Source: an uncultured Bacteroidales bacterium
Lineage (GTDB): Bacteria; Bacteroidota; Bacteroidia; Bacteroidales; UBA932
Length of the DNA stretch: 22,586 nucleotides
Reading direction: 5' to 3'
Assembly: GCA_946405645.1 (NCBI GenBank)
Contig: CAMJHW010000007.1
Span: forward strand, 1-22,586
Position 1 is the stretch's first letter; the number at the start of each line of letters is the position of its first letter. This document shows, in pieces, positions 7,427 through 17,058 of this stretch. A program made the position numbers and the translations under genes. Under the pieces are notes generated by a model. It had not been told where the DNA came from. It saw only the letters and a program-made list of their open reading frames with translations, and did not search any database.

Positions 7427-8689
7427 CTACTCAACGGTCATGGCTGCTACGTCGTCGCCGTCGTACTCTCCGGCGTCGAGCTTCGCCTTGATCTCCTTGA
7501 AGGCGTTGAGGGTGTACTCGACGTCCTCCATGGTGTGCGCAGCAGTGGACACGATACGGAATATGACCATTCCCTTGGGAATGACGGGATAGATGACCAT
7601 CGAGCAGAAGATGCGATAGTTCTCGCGAAGGTCCTTGGCCATCTTGGTCGCCTGGGCGACACCTCCCTTGATGTGGACGGGAGTGACGCAGGCCTGGGCC
7701 TCGCCGATGTCGAAACCTTCCTTCTTGAAGCCGTCCTGGATGGCGTGCGTGATGGTCCAGCATTTCTTGCGGAGCTCGTCGCCCTCCGGGCTGTCGATGA
7801 TCTCCATACGCTTGGTGTTGCCGATGACCAGAGGCATGGGCAGCGATTTGGCGTACATCTGCGAACGCATGTTGGCGCGGAGATAGTTGATGATGCTGTG
7901 GGGACCTGCCACGAAGCCTCCGATAGAGGCCATGGACTTGGCGAAGGCGCCGATATAGAGGTCGATGCCGTCCATCACTCCGAAGTGCTCGGAAGTGCCG
8001 CGGCCGTGCTCTCCGAGGAGGCCGAAACCGTGGGCGTCGTCGATCAGGATGCGGAAGTTGAACTTGCTCTTCAGCGCGACGATCTCGTCAAGCTTGCCGA
8101 GCGCGCCGGTCATGCCATAGACACCTTCGGTGATGAGCAGCACGCCGCCGCCGTTCTCGTCAGCTTCCTTGCAGGCGCGGGCGAGGACCTTCTCGCAGTC
8201 GGCCATATTGTTGTGACGATACTTGTACTTGCTGCCGATGTGGAGGCGGATGCCGTCCAGCAGGCAGGCATGGCACTCAGCGTCATAGACGATCACGTCG
8301 TGACGGGAAGTGAGGGCGTCGATAGTGGAGACGATGCCCTGGTATCCGAAATTGTAGAGGAACGCATCCTCCTTCTTCTCGAACTCGGCGAACTTGCGCT
8401 CGAGGGCCTCGTGATAACGGGTATGGCCGGTCATCATGCGGGCGCCCATAGGATAGGCAAGGCCCCACTTGGCGGCAGCCTCGGCGTCCGCCTTGCGCAC
8501 CTCGGGATGGTTGGCCAGGCCGAGATAGTTGTTGAGGCTCCAGTTGAGCACCGGAATGCCGTTGAAAGTCATATGGGGGCCGAGCTCGCCCTCGAGACGG
8601 GGATACATGTAATAGCCGAAGCCCTGCTCGAAATACTGTCCGATCGGACCGCCGGAATCCCTTTCTATCCTGTCGAAAATATCTAACAT
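7427..8689 (-). CDS. Alpha-oxoamine synthase, serine palmitoyltransferase-like (possibly cysteate acyltransferase)
   Basis: PLP-dependent fold-type I acyltransferase of the family that includes serine palmitoyltransferase, KBL, BioF and the sulfonolipid enzyme cysteate acyltransferase. It has 420 residues, about 20 longer than typical. Recognisable sites are the PLP-stacking histidine H140 in AECHACLLDG, the aspartate in LIDDAHGFG (214-222), and the Schiff-base lysine K251 in AFAKSMASIGGF. The last departs from the common TFSK form but keeps the lysine. The segment NNYLGLANHPEV (53-64) is the substrate-entry region shared by the family. It stands 21 nt after gyrB and 1 nt before an SDR, giving a two-step keto-base synthesis and reduction pair. 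The amino-acid substrate (serine for sphingolipids, cysteate for sulfonolipids) cannot be read from sequence by eye. BioF or KBL activity is less likely given the SDR partner. Confidence 0.88.
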   Translation of the reverse strand: MLDIFDRIERDSGGPIGQYFEQGFGYYMYPRLEGELGPHMTFNGIPVLNWSLNNYLGLANHPEVRKADAEAAAKWGLAYPMGARMMTGHTRYHEALERKFAEFEKKEDAFLYNFGYQGIVSTIDALTSRHDVIVYDAECHACLLDGIRLHIGSKYKYRHNNMADCEKVLARACKEADENGGGVLLITEGVYGMTGALGKLDEIVALKSKFNFRILIDDAHGFGLLGEHGRGTSEHFGVMDGIDLYIGAFAKSMASIGGFVAGPHSIINYLRANMRSQMYAKSLPMPLVIGNTKRMEIIDSPEGDELRKKCWTITHAIQDGFKKEGFDIGEAQACVTPVHIKGGVAQATKMAKDLRENYRIFCSMVIYPVIPKGMVIFRIVSTAAHTMEDVEYTLNAFKEIKAKLDAGEYDGDDVAAMTVE

Positions 8690-8710
8690 AACAAATTATG
8701 GTTTAGTTTA

Positions 8711-10750
<2,040 letters not shown>

Positions 10751-10760
10751 TTAAAACAAG

Positions 10761-10768
10761 CAAATTTA
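10761..10768 (-). promoter_or_regulatory. gyrB: Candidate -7 promoter element of gyrB
   Basis: Minus-strand TAAATTTG matches TAnnTTTG exactly, 38 nt upstream of the gyrB ATG, immediately after the terminator of the previous unit. No clear -33 TTTG is present at the expected distance. Confidence 0.6.
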
Positions 10769-10770
10769 CG

Positions 10771-10798
10771 AAAAAAGATTGGAATTACAGGTAATTCC
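10771..10798 (-). terminator. Intrinsic terminator of the TPR-barrel operon
   Basis: On the minus strand GGAATTAC/GTAATTCC form a stem of up to 8 bp (realistically 6 bp with a 6-nt loop), followed within 3 nt by CTTTTTT. It starts 4 nt after the barrel stop codon. The stem is rather AT-rich, but the T-tract is good. Confidence 0.72.
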
Positions 10799-10801
10799 AG
10801 C

Positions 10802-12646
10802 CTAGAAATTGAGGCAAATTCCGGCGGTCACATACGGTCCCTTCTGTGCGACCATGAAGTTCCTCATAACCGTCTGGTTCAAGAGATTCCGACCCTCCGC
10901 CCAGAAGGAAAGCCTGTTGGTCGCCTTGAACTCGGCAGTGACGCCCAGGTCAACCCAGCCGGGAGCATGGCAGTCGTAATCCCTTCCAAAGGAAACACTT
11001 GCAAGCCCGTCCCTTCCGGAAGCCCATTCGGCGTTCAGGCCTGCGAATACCCTGCGGTTCCAGTTATAGACCAGACCGGCGGAACCGGTGAAAACGGGCA
11101 GCGACATAGCAAGTATCTCGATCTCAGATTCGGACTTCGGCTGCGCCTGTAAACGGATGCGGGCGGAAGCGTCAAGCCTGTCGGTCGTAAGGACACCTTC
11201 AAGATCTGTATACAGGAGGTCGTAGTTCATCATCAGTATCGTGGGATAGAACACTGTCTCGAGATATGACGAGTAAATACTCGAAATCTGGTAAGTAGCC
11301 AGCACTCCTTCAAGCGGGGCATTGTAATAACGGGCGAAACCGGCATCCACAGCGTACTGGAAAATGCTCTTCACACGGCCGCTGGCGCCTATGCCGACAT
11401 CGAGCGTATTGACGGTCGCATCGCCTATGCCGGAAAGATAATAATTGGAGACAGTCCTAGGCAGATGATGATTGGAAGAAAGATAAGATCCGTAGGTGTT
11501 GAAACTCTGGCCTCCCGTGACTTTGGCCGAAAGTACAAGCTTGTCGGGGATGGCCTCATAGCTCATATGGAAGTCCGGGAACAACTTGCGTCCGTCGTAA
11601 TCCGCAACATACAGTGAGGGACTTGTCTCAAACCCGGCCTCACGCCAGACAGAGGAGAAGCGGATACCCGCCTTGACTGAGAATCCATCTTCGGAATAAC
11701 GATAGAAGGGAGTGATCTCCACGAAGTCGGCGAAAGCCTTGTGAATCACATTCCCGGATAAGTCCTCGCTGAAAACGGTATGATGCCAGGAAGGCTCCAG
11801 GCCGACCATATGACTTCCGGCCAGGCGGTAAGCGAACGAGGCGTCGAAGCCGAGATCGTTCTCGACGTATTTCTCGTTTTCGCTATAATCCCCCGTAAAA
11901 CCGGAACTCCATTCACCGCCTACGATTCCGTCAGGGACGATCCATACCGGCGTTCCCACCTTGTTGGAAAGGCCTTCCCAGCCGAGAGAAATATCATAGA
12001 TAAAATCCGAGTCTCCGATGGAACGGGCGCGAAGAGTCGCAGAACCTCCATTGGCCTTGTTCCTGCCCCAGAGATAACCATTGGTACGAAGAAGGTTGAA
12101 CCCTCCGTCCAAGGTAATGACGGAAGAAGAGGAGTCATACCTGAGGGTAGTACCGATCCTGTTGGCGAATTCGCTGCCGGTGTATTCCCCGTCCGGAATA
12201 ATGCTTGACGGCTCCCCCGAAACTGGGACGGCAGTGATACGGTGATACTTGCCGGTATATCCCTTGAAATCGTCATAGAACGATACTCCAAAACGTCCTT
12301 TGGTCACGGGCGTGAACACCACCTGCGCTTCCGGATGCAGGGAATAGCCGGCTCCGGCCCTGAGATAGAACTTGCCGTTGTCCCGGCGCGTCGGATCGGG
12401 TTTCATATCGATGCGGTAGGGAGAGAACTCGTAAGCGCCGCGATAAGGGTTGTCGAACACGGAATAGTTGAAGTTCCAGTCGAACTTCAGCAGGGAGTCC
12501 GGAACGGCCATTCCGACGTTCTGTTTCTCCACCTCCATGAGCTTTCCTTCGTAGTCGTTGGTCACCTGGACGGTGGGATTGAGATTCTGGGCGGAGGCCG
12601 CCGCACAGGCTAACAGTGCCGAAGCAATGAATATATATCGTCTCAT
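10802..12646 (-). CDS. Plugless TonB-receptor-like outer-membrane beta-barrel protein
   Basis: Secreted protein of 614 residues with a signal peptide (MRRYIFIASALLACAAASAQ, cleavage probably after residue 19 or 20). The rest is made of alternating amphipathic strands with many aromatic residues and glycines. The C-terminus, with WAEGRNLLNQ, a KGPYVTAGICLNF ending and a terminal phenylalanine, is the classic final strand of a Bacteroidota TonB-dependent-receptor-like barrel. There is no N-terminal plug domain and no room for one, so it is unlikely to be a gated TonB transporter. It follows the TPR gene by 7 nt, before a terminator, so the two form a two-gene operon. The role is unknown: an outer-membrane assembly, export or structural partner of the TPR protein is inferred from the pairing. 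Confidence 0.85.
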   Translation of the reverse strand: MRRYIFIASALLACAAASAQNLNPTVQVTNDYEGKLMEVEKQNVGMAVPDSLLKFDWNFNYSVFDNPYRGAYEFSPYRIDMKPDPTRRDNGKFYLRAGAGYSLHPEAQVVFTPVTKGRFGVSFYDDFKGYTGKYHRITAVPVSGEPSSIIPDGEYTGSEFANRIGTTLRYDSSSSVITLDGGFNLLRTNGYLWGRNKANGGSATLRARSIGDSDFIYDISLGWEGLSNKVGTPVWIVPDGIVGGEWSSGFTGDYSENEKYVENDLGFDASFAYRLAGSHMVGLEPSWHHTVFSEDLSGNVIHKAFADFVEITPFYRYSEDGFSVKAGIRFSSVWREAGFETSPSLYVADYDGRKLFPDFHMSYEAIPDKLVLSAKVTGGQSFNTYGSYLSSNHHLPRTVSNYYLSGIGDATVNTLDVGIGASGRVKSIFQYAVDAGFARYYNAPLEGVLATYQISSIYSSYLETVFYPTILMMNYDLLYTDLEGVLTTDRLDASARIRLQAQPKSESEIEILAMSLPVFTGSAGLVYNWNRRVFAGLNAEWASGRDGLASVSFGRDYDCHAPGWVDLGVTAEFKATNRLSFWAEGRNLLNQTVMRNFMVAQKGPYVTAGICLNF

Positions 12647-12653
12647 AGCGTGA

Positions 12654-15632
12654 TTACATCATTTGTGAAAGTTTCTCAAGTCTCATGGCGACGGCGTCCA
12701 GGACATCGTCCTCGGGACCTGTAGGCTCATAGCCGGAAGCGATGCTCTCAAACGTGGCCTTGGCCTGCTTGAAATTGTCCTGCTCGGCGAAGGCGTCGCC
12801 GAGGACGATGTAGGCCTTGGCCAGCCAGTAGTTCTGGCCGCCCGCATCGGCGGCGAAATCGTACACCATCTTCTCGACCGCATCGAAATTGCCTTCGTCG
12901 TAGGTACTTTGTATCAACGTGTAAGCGGCCTCGGCGCCCTCGTCTGTGGAAGGCTTTGCCGCGAGGCGGCGGAAGATGTCCATGGCGGAGGCGCGCTGGC
13001 TCGTGCCCATCAGCGACTTCGCCTTGACAAAATCGGCCTCGCGGCCAAGAGCGTCGTCGCAGCGTTTGTCGGACTTGAGTCCGTCCGCCGCCGCGACGGC
13101 GTCGCGGTAGTTCTTAGCGCGGTATGCGGAACGCATCATTCCGACCTTGGCTGCGAAGACATTGTCGTCCATCAAGGCCTTCTCGCGAAGCATAGAGTAG
13201 CCGTTATACGCATCGGAATAATGTTCGAGACCGTAAGACAGGACGGAATAGTTAAGGATCGAAGGCTCGAGCAGCGATCCGGCATTGGAGGCGGTCATGA
13301 CCTTGGCATAACTGTCCACGGCATTCTCCTTCTGGCCGAGGTTGCGGTAGCACTCGGCCTCGTAGAAATGAGCCTCGGTGGCCCTTTCACCGTTGGGATA
13401 GGCCTCGAAATACTTCTGCAGCGAGACAAGTGCCTTCTGGTAGTTTTCGCTGAGGAAAATCTGCTCGGCGGAGTTGAAGTATATCTGCTCCTTCTCGGCC
13501 TCGGTCTTTGCGCTGCCGTCTCCGACGGACTCCGCGTAGGCGAGATAGGTCTCCGGCTCGCCGATGGACTGATAGATGGACTCTATCGCCAGCATGGCGT
13601 CGTTGGTATACTCGCTCTTCGGAAGGTCGCTCACCACCTGCTTGTAGTAACCGAGCGCCTTGTCGTACTGGCGCTTGTTGCGGGATATCATGCCGAGCTC
13701 GATGAGCGCGCGGGCGACGTAGGTGCCGTCCTTGGCATTGGCCCGCAGGGACTCGAAGCAGTCGGCGGCCACGTCGTCGCGGTCGAGATCGACATATGCG
13801 CGCCCAAGCTCATACATCGCCTCGGGCCAGAAACCGGCCGACGGCGATGCCTTCCGCACGCGCGAAAGGGCATCCACCTTCTTCTGTTTCTCGCCGGCCA
13901 GGCCATATGCCAGGCCAAGCTGGTAGTAAGGATAGACGTCGTCGGGATCGGAGTAGCGCTCCAGCACGGATTCGTAACCGGCTGCAGCGGCTTTGTAGTC
14001 CCTCCTCAGGAAGTCGCAGTCTGCCCTGCGCACTCCGGCATCCTTGCGGAAATCGTTGTTGCCGGAAGAAAGATATGTGTCGAACCACTTGGCGGCATTC
14101 TGGTAGTCGCCGCTGCGGAAGAAGCTGTAGGCGATGTTGTAGGGAAGGGCCTTCCCCTCCTCCTGCCTGTCGAGGGCGGAGCCGTTGTACAGGTCGGTCT
14201 GGATGTTGGCGGCCTCGGCGTACTGTCCGGAGTTGTAGTAAGACTCGGCCAGCCAGTAACGCGACAGCTGGTTGAAGGGGTCGCGGCGGCCGGTGTAGAA
14301 GGCCGCGGCCTGCAGGCACTGGATGGCGTCCCTCCACGAGCCGTTGTTGATCAATTGATTGGCGCGCAGATAATTGGCTTTCATGTAGTTGCTGCGCATG
14401 TCGGGGCTGAGCTCGTCAATATTGTCATAAGCCTCCACCGCGCCGGCATAGTCGTGTGCGGCCAGCCTGGACAGGGCCATGTAGCTGTAGATGTCGTCTC
14501 CCCTCTTGGACTTGGCGTAATTCGCAATGTAGTCGGCGAAAGGCTGGCCGTCCTGATTGAGGTCGAAAGCGAGTTTGGCGTAGTTGAACATGGCGTCCTC
14601 GCGGATGACGGCGTCATAAGGGAGCTCGGACGCTTCCTTGAAGTGCTCCATGGCCTTGACCTTGTTCTTCATCTGAAGGTAGGAATCGGCCATCTGGTAG
14701 GAAGCGATCTGACCGAGAGAGTCGGTCAGGAACGACATCCCGGAGAAATTCTCCACGGCACCGGCGTAGTCCTTGAGGGCATAGAGGATGGAACCCGCAT
14801 AGAAATAGTCCGAACGGGTCTTGGTCTCGTTCGAGAGGAGGTTCTTGTCGAAATACTCCTTGGCCTTGTCGACATTGCCCTGCACGAGGTAGGACTCGGA
14901 GATGATGCGGGCTAGGTGCGGCTGGCGCTCGGCAGGGACCTTCTCGAACATCGCGGGACCGTTGTCTGTGACATAGCGATAGTCCTTGTTGTTGAAACGG
15001 CACTCGAGGATATAATAGTTGGAATGCTCGGCGAAACGCGGATCCCTGGCGGCCTGCTCGAACCAGTTGATGGCGGAATCGAAGTCGCTGGCGGAATAGT
15101 CGATATATCCGATGGCATACCGGGAAGGGGCGGTATAGTCGGAGAAGGGCATCTTCTCCACCGCAAGAAACCTCTCGCGGGCGTCGGGATAGTTCATCAG
15201 CGCATAGTCGCTGTAGGCGCGCTTGAACATGTACTCGGCGACCTGCTCGCGCATAAGGTCATCCTTGGAGAAGGAAGCGAACTCCCTGCGGGCGCCGGTA
15301 TAATCCCCTGCGTCGAAAAGCGCGAGACCCTTCTCGAAACGCACCTGCGATGTAAGGGACGACTCGGGATACTTGAGCAGGTATGAGTCGAGTTCGTCCA
15401 TGAAGCCCTCGGTCTGCATCTTTGCGGCGCAAAGGGCGGAGTACCCCTCCCCCAGCAGGTTGCCACTGCGGCCAAGGTCCTCGAAGATGTCCTTGGCCCG
15501 CTCATACATGCCGCTCCGGTAGAGCTTGAGAGCCTTCTTATAGTCCGCGTTGCCGGGGGCAGCCTGAGCCTGGAATGCCAGGGCCCCTATCAACAGTGCC
15601 GCTGCCGCGGCGCAAAGTTTCCTTGTATGCAT
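12654..15632 (-). CDS. Large periplasmic tetratricopeptide-repeat protein
   Basis: A 992-residue exported protein built almost wholly from helical TPR units. Recurring patterns of small-residue/aromatic pairs are seen throughout (for example YRSGMYERAKDIFEDLG, YNSGQYAEAANIQTDLY, YDKALGYYKQVV and YDEGNFDAVEKM). The N-terminus is a signal peptide with a basic MHTRK start, a hydrophobic LCAAAAALLIGALAF core and an AQA cleavage site. The early cysteine has no lipobox, so it is probably soluble or peripherally bound in the periplasm. I chose the ATG at 15632 rather than the in-frame TTG three codons upstream. It is the first gene of an operon with the outer-membrane barrel. Proteins of this type act as scaffolds for barrel assembly, secretion or polysaccharide export; none of these can be assigned here. 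Confidence 0.88.
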   Translation of the reverse strand: MHTRKLCAAAAALLIGALAFQAQAAPGNADYKKALKLYRSGMYERAKDIFEDLGRSGNLLGEGYSALCAAKMQTEGFMDELDSYLLKYPESSLTSQVRFEKGLALFDAGDYTGARREFASFSKDDLMREQVAEYMFKRAYSDYALMNYPDARERFLAVEKMPFSDYTAPSRYAIGYIDYSASDFDSAINWFEQAARDPRFAEHSNYYILECRFNNKDYRYVTDNGPAMFEKVPAERQPHLARIISESYLVQGNVDKAKEYFDKNLLSNETKTRSDYFYAGSILYALKDYAGAVENFSGMSFLTDSLGQIASYQMADSYLQMKNKVKAMEHFKEASELPYDAVIREDAMFNYAKLAFDLNQDGQPFADYIANYAKSKRGDDIYSYMALSRLAAHDYAGAVEAYDNIDELSPDMRSNYMKANYLRANQLINNGSWRDAIQCLQAAAFYTGRRDPFNQLSRYWLAESYYNSGQYAEAANIQTDLYNGSALDRQEEGKALPYNIAYSFFRSGDYQNAAKWFDTYLSSGNNDFRKDAGVRRADCDFLRRDYKAAAAGYESVLERYSDPDDVYPYYQLGLAYGLAGEKQKKVDALSRVRKASPSAGFWPEAMYELGRAYVDLDRDDVAADCFESLRANAKDGTYVARALIELGMISRNKRQYDKALGYYKQVVSDLPKSEYTNDAMLAIESIYQSIGEPETYLAYAESVGDGSAKTEAEKEQIYFNSAEQIFLSENYQKALVSLQKYFEAYPNGERATEAHFYEAECYRNLGQKENAVDSYAKVMTASNAGSLLEPSILNYSVLSYGLEHYSDAYNGYSMLREKALMDDNVFAAKVGMMRSAYRAKNYRDAVAAADGLKSDKRCDDALGREADFVKAKSLMGTSQRASAMDIFRRLAAKPSTDEGAEAAYTLIQSTYDEGNFDAVEKMVYDFAADAGGQNYWLAKAYIVLGDAFAEQDNFKQAKATFESIASGYEPTGPEDDVLDAVAMRLEKLSQMM

Positions 15633-15659
15633 AAAAAACAATTATCTTTCTTCAATCTA

Positions 15660-15667
15660 CAAATTTA
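15660..15667 (-). promoter_or_regulatory. Candidate -7 element for the TPR-barrel operon
   Basis: Minus-strand TAAATTTG, an exact TAnnTTTG match, 28 nt upstream of the TPR ATG. It sits back to back with the ftsE promoter in an 84-nt divergent gap. No clear -33 box. Confidence 0.5.
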
Positions 15668-15680
15668 CACAATTTTAAGC

Positions 15681-15688
15681 TATATTTG
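15681..15688 (+). promoter_or_regulatory. ftsE: Candidate -7 element of ftsE-nth
   Basis: TATATTTG matches TAnnTTTG exactly, 28 nt before the ftsE ATG. The last base is shared with a 15-nt palindrome at the expected start of transcription. Confidence 0.5.
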
Positions 15689-15702
15689 CTCAATAATTGA
15701 GC
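15688..15702. repeat. 15-nt palindrome at the ftsE transcription start
   Basis: GCTCAATAATTGAGC: perfect 6-bp arms around TAA. It abuts the -7 element and lies upstream of both divergent genes, so it could be an operator for a dimeric regulator or a small hairpin in the ftsE leader. There is no T-tract, so it is not a terminator. Confidence 0.5.
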
Positions 15703-15716
15703 CAAATAAAACCGAT

Positions 15717-16427
15717 ATGGAGAATACACCCCTCATTTCTTTCAAAAAGGCCAATATCATCAACGGAGAGAGCATAGTCATCTATGGACTGGACATGGAC
15801 ATCTACCCCGGAGACTTCGTCTATATAGTCGGAAAGGTCGGTACGGGCAAGACTTCCATCATCCGTACGATGACGGCCGAGAACCCGCTGAAAGAAGGCG
15901 AAGGGACCGTCTGCGGATACTCCCTCAACGGGATACGCCCCAAGGACATCCCCTTCCTGAGGAGGAAGACCGGGGTGGTTTTCCAGGATTTCCAGCTCCT
16001 GATGGACCGTACGGTCGAGTCCAACCTCGAGTTCGTGCTTAAGGCCACGGGGTGGAAGGTGCGCGAGGAAATGGACCGCCGCATCCTGGAGGTCCTCCAG
16101 GACGTCGGCATGGAGACCAAGGCCCACAAGATGCCTCACCAGCTCTCCGGAGGCGAGCAGCAGCGCATCGCCATCGCCCGATCGCTGCTGAACCGCCCGT
16201 CGGTCATCATCGCCGACGAGCCCACCGGCAACCTCGACAACGAAACCGCCGACGGCATCCTCCGCCTGCTGACCAAGATCAACAAGGAGGACGGCACCGC
16301 CATCGTTATGGTCACCCACAACCGCGGCATCTTCGAGAAGTACCCCGGAAGGGTGTTCGTCTGCAAGGATGAGACCTGCACCGAGAGGCTCGACAACGAA
16401 GTCATCGACCTCGCCCTGACGATATGA
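15717..16427 (+). CDS. ftsE: FtsE, ATPase of the FtsEX cell-division complex
   Basis: ABC-type ATPase of 236 residues that with FtsX controls periplasmic peptidoglycan hydrolysis at the division site. Walker A is GKVGTGKT (39-46), the Q-loop is VVFQDFQLL with Q90, the signature is LSGGEQQR (143-150), Walker B is VIIADEP with D167/E168, and the switch histidine is H201 in VTHN. The FQDFQLL stretch and overall length fit FtsE better than LolD. I chose the ATG at 15717 because the upstream frame has no family similarity and would contain the promoter. ftsX is not adjacent; as far as I recall, Bacteroidota usually keep it elsewhere. The last 4 nt overlap the nth start codon (ATGA), indicating translational coupling. 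Confidence 0.9.
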   Translation: MENTPLISFKKANIINGESIVIYGLDMDIYPGDFVYIVGKVGTGKTSIIRTMTAENPLKEGEGTVCGYSLNGIRPKDIPFLRRKTGVVFQDFQLLMDRTVESNLEFVLKATGWKVREEMDRRILEVLQDVGMETKAHKMPHQLSGGEQQRIAIARSLLNRPSVIIADEPTGNLDNETADGILRLLTKINKEDGTAIVMVTHNRGIFEKYPGRVFVCKDETCTERLDNEVIDLALTI

Positions 16428-17056
16428 GGAAGGCGGAACGCTATTCAGCCATCATAGGCTGGTTCGAAGAGAATATGCCGGTGGCTGAGACCGAACTGCA
16501 TTTCCAGTCCACGTTCCAACTGCTCGTCGCCGTGGTCCTGTCAGCCCAGTGCACCGACAAGCGCGTCAACATCGTCACCCCGGAGCTATTCAAGCGATTT
16601 TCCACCCCTGAATCCATGGCGGAAGCTTCTTTCGATGAATTGTACGGATACATCCGTTCGGTTTCCTACCCCAACAGCAAGACCCGTCACCTGATCGCGC
16701 TCTCGCAGAAGCTCGTTTCCGAATTCGGAGGAGAGGTCCCATCCGACATCGAGTCGCTGATGACCCTTCCCGGCGTCGGACGCAAGACCGCCAACGTCGT
16801 GGCGTCCGTCGTGTACAAGGAGCCGGTGATCGCCGTGGACACTCACGTTTTCCGCGTTTCACACCGGCTGGGGCTGTCCGACGGCAAGACCCCGCTCGCC
16901 GTCGAAACCGAGCTGGAAAAGTATATCCCGGAAGACAAGCGCGCGACCTCCCACCACTGGCTCATCCTTCACGGCCGTTACGTATGTACGGCAAAATCGC
17001 CCAGGTGCACTGAGTGCGGCCTGAGCGATTGGTGTCGTGAATATTCCGGGAAATAA
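16424..17056 (+). CDS. nth: Endonuclease III, DNA glycosylase/AP lyase
   Basis: Removes oxidised pyrimidines from DNA and cleaves the abasic site. It has 210 residues, the normal size. The helix-hairpin-helix is LPGVGRKTANVV (115-126) with catalytic lysine K121, and the catalytic aspartate is D139 in AVDTHVFRV. The C-terminal iron-sulfur cluster has the family spacing C-x6-C-x2-C-x5-C (CTAKSPRCTECGLSDWC). The start codon overlaps the ftsE stop. The gene ends 2 nt before the convergent permease stop codon, so neither transcript has room for a terminator in the gap. Confidence 0.97.
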   Translation: MRKAERYSAIIGWFEENMPVAETELHFQSTFQLLVAVVLSAQCTDKRVNIVTPELFKRFSTPESMAEASFDELYGYIRSVSYPNSKTRHLIALSQKLVSEFGGEVPSDIESLMTLPGVGRKTANVVASVVYKEPVIAVDTHVFRVSHRLGLSDGKTPLAVETELEKYIPEDKRATSHHWLILHGRYVCTAKSPRCTECGLSDWCREYSGK

Positions 17057-17058
17057 TC

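Noticed and set aside
5536..8686. Long plus-strand frames (571 and 562 codons) opposite the phosphodiesterase, SDR and oxoamine synthase genes
   Set aside because: Shadows of strongly supported minus-strand genes; one combines antisense of two different genes, which a real protein would not.
8690..8710. Separate promoter for the oxoamine synthase between gyrB and its ATG
   Set aside because: The best candidate (ATAATTTG) lacks the correct TA spacing and would leave almost no leader; co-transcription with gyrB is simpler.
12590..12646. Lipoprotein signal on the barrel protein (LLAC at residues 11-14)
   Set aside because: Position -2 is leucine, a poor lipobox, and the mature sequence is an integral outer-membrane barrel with a good AxA-type cleavage site downstream.
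12909..14915. 668-codon plus-strand open frame opposite the TPR gene
   Set aside because: Shadow frame of the TPR protein; no signal peptide, motif or start context of its own.
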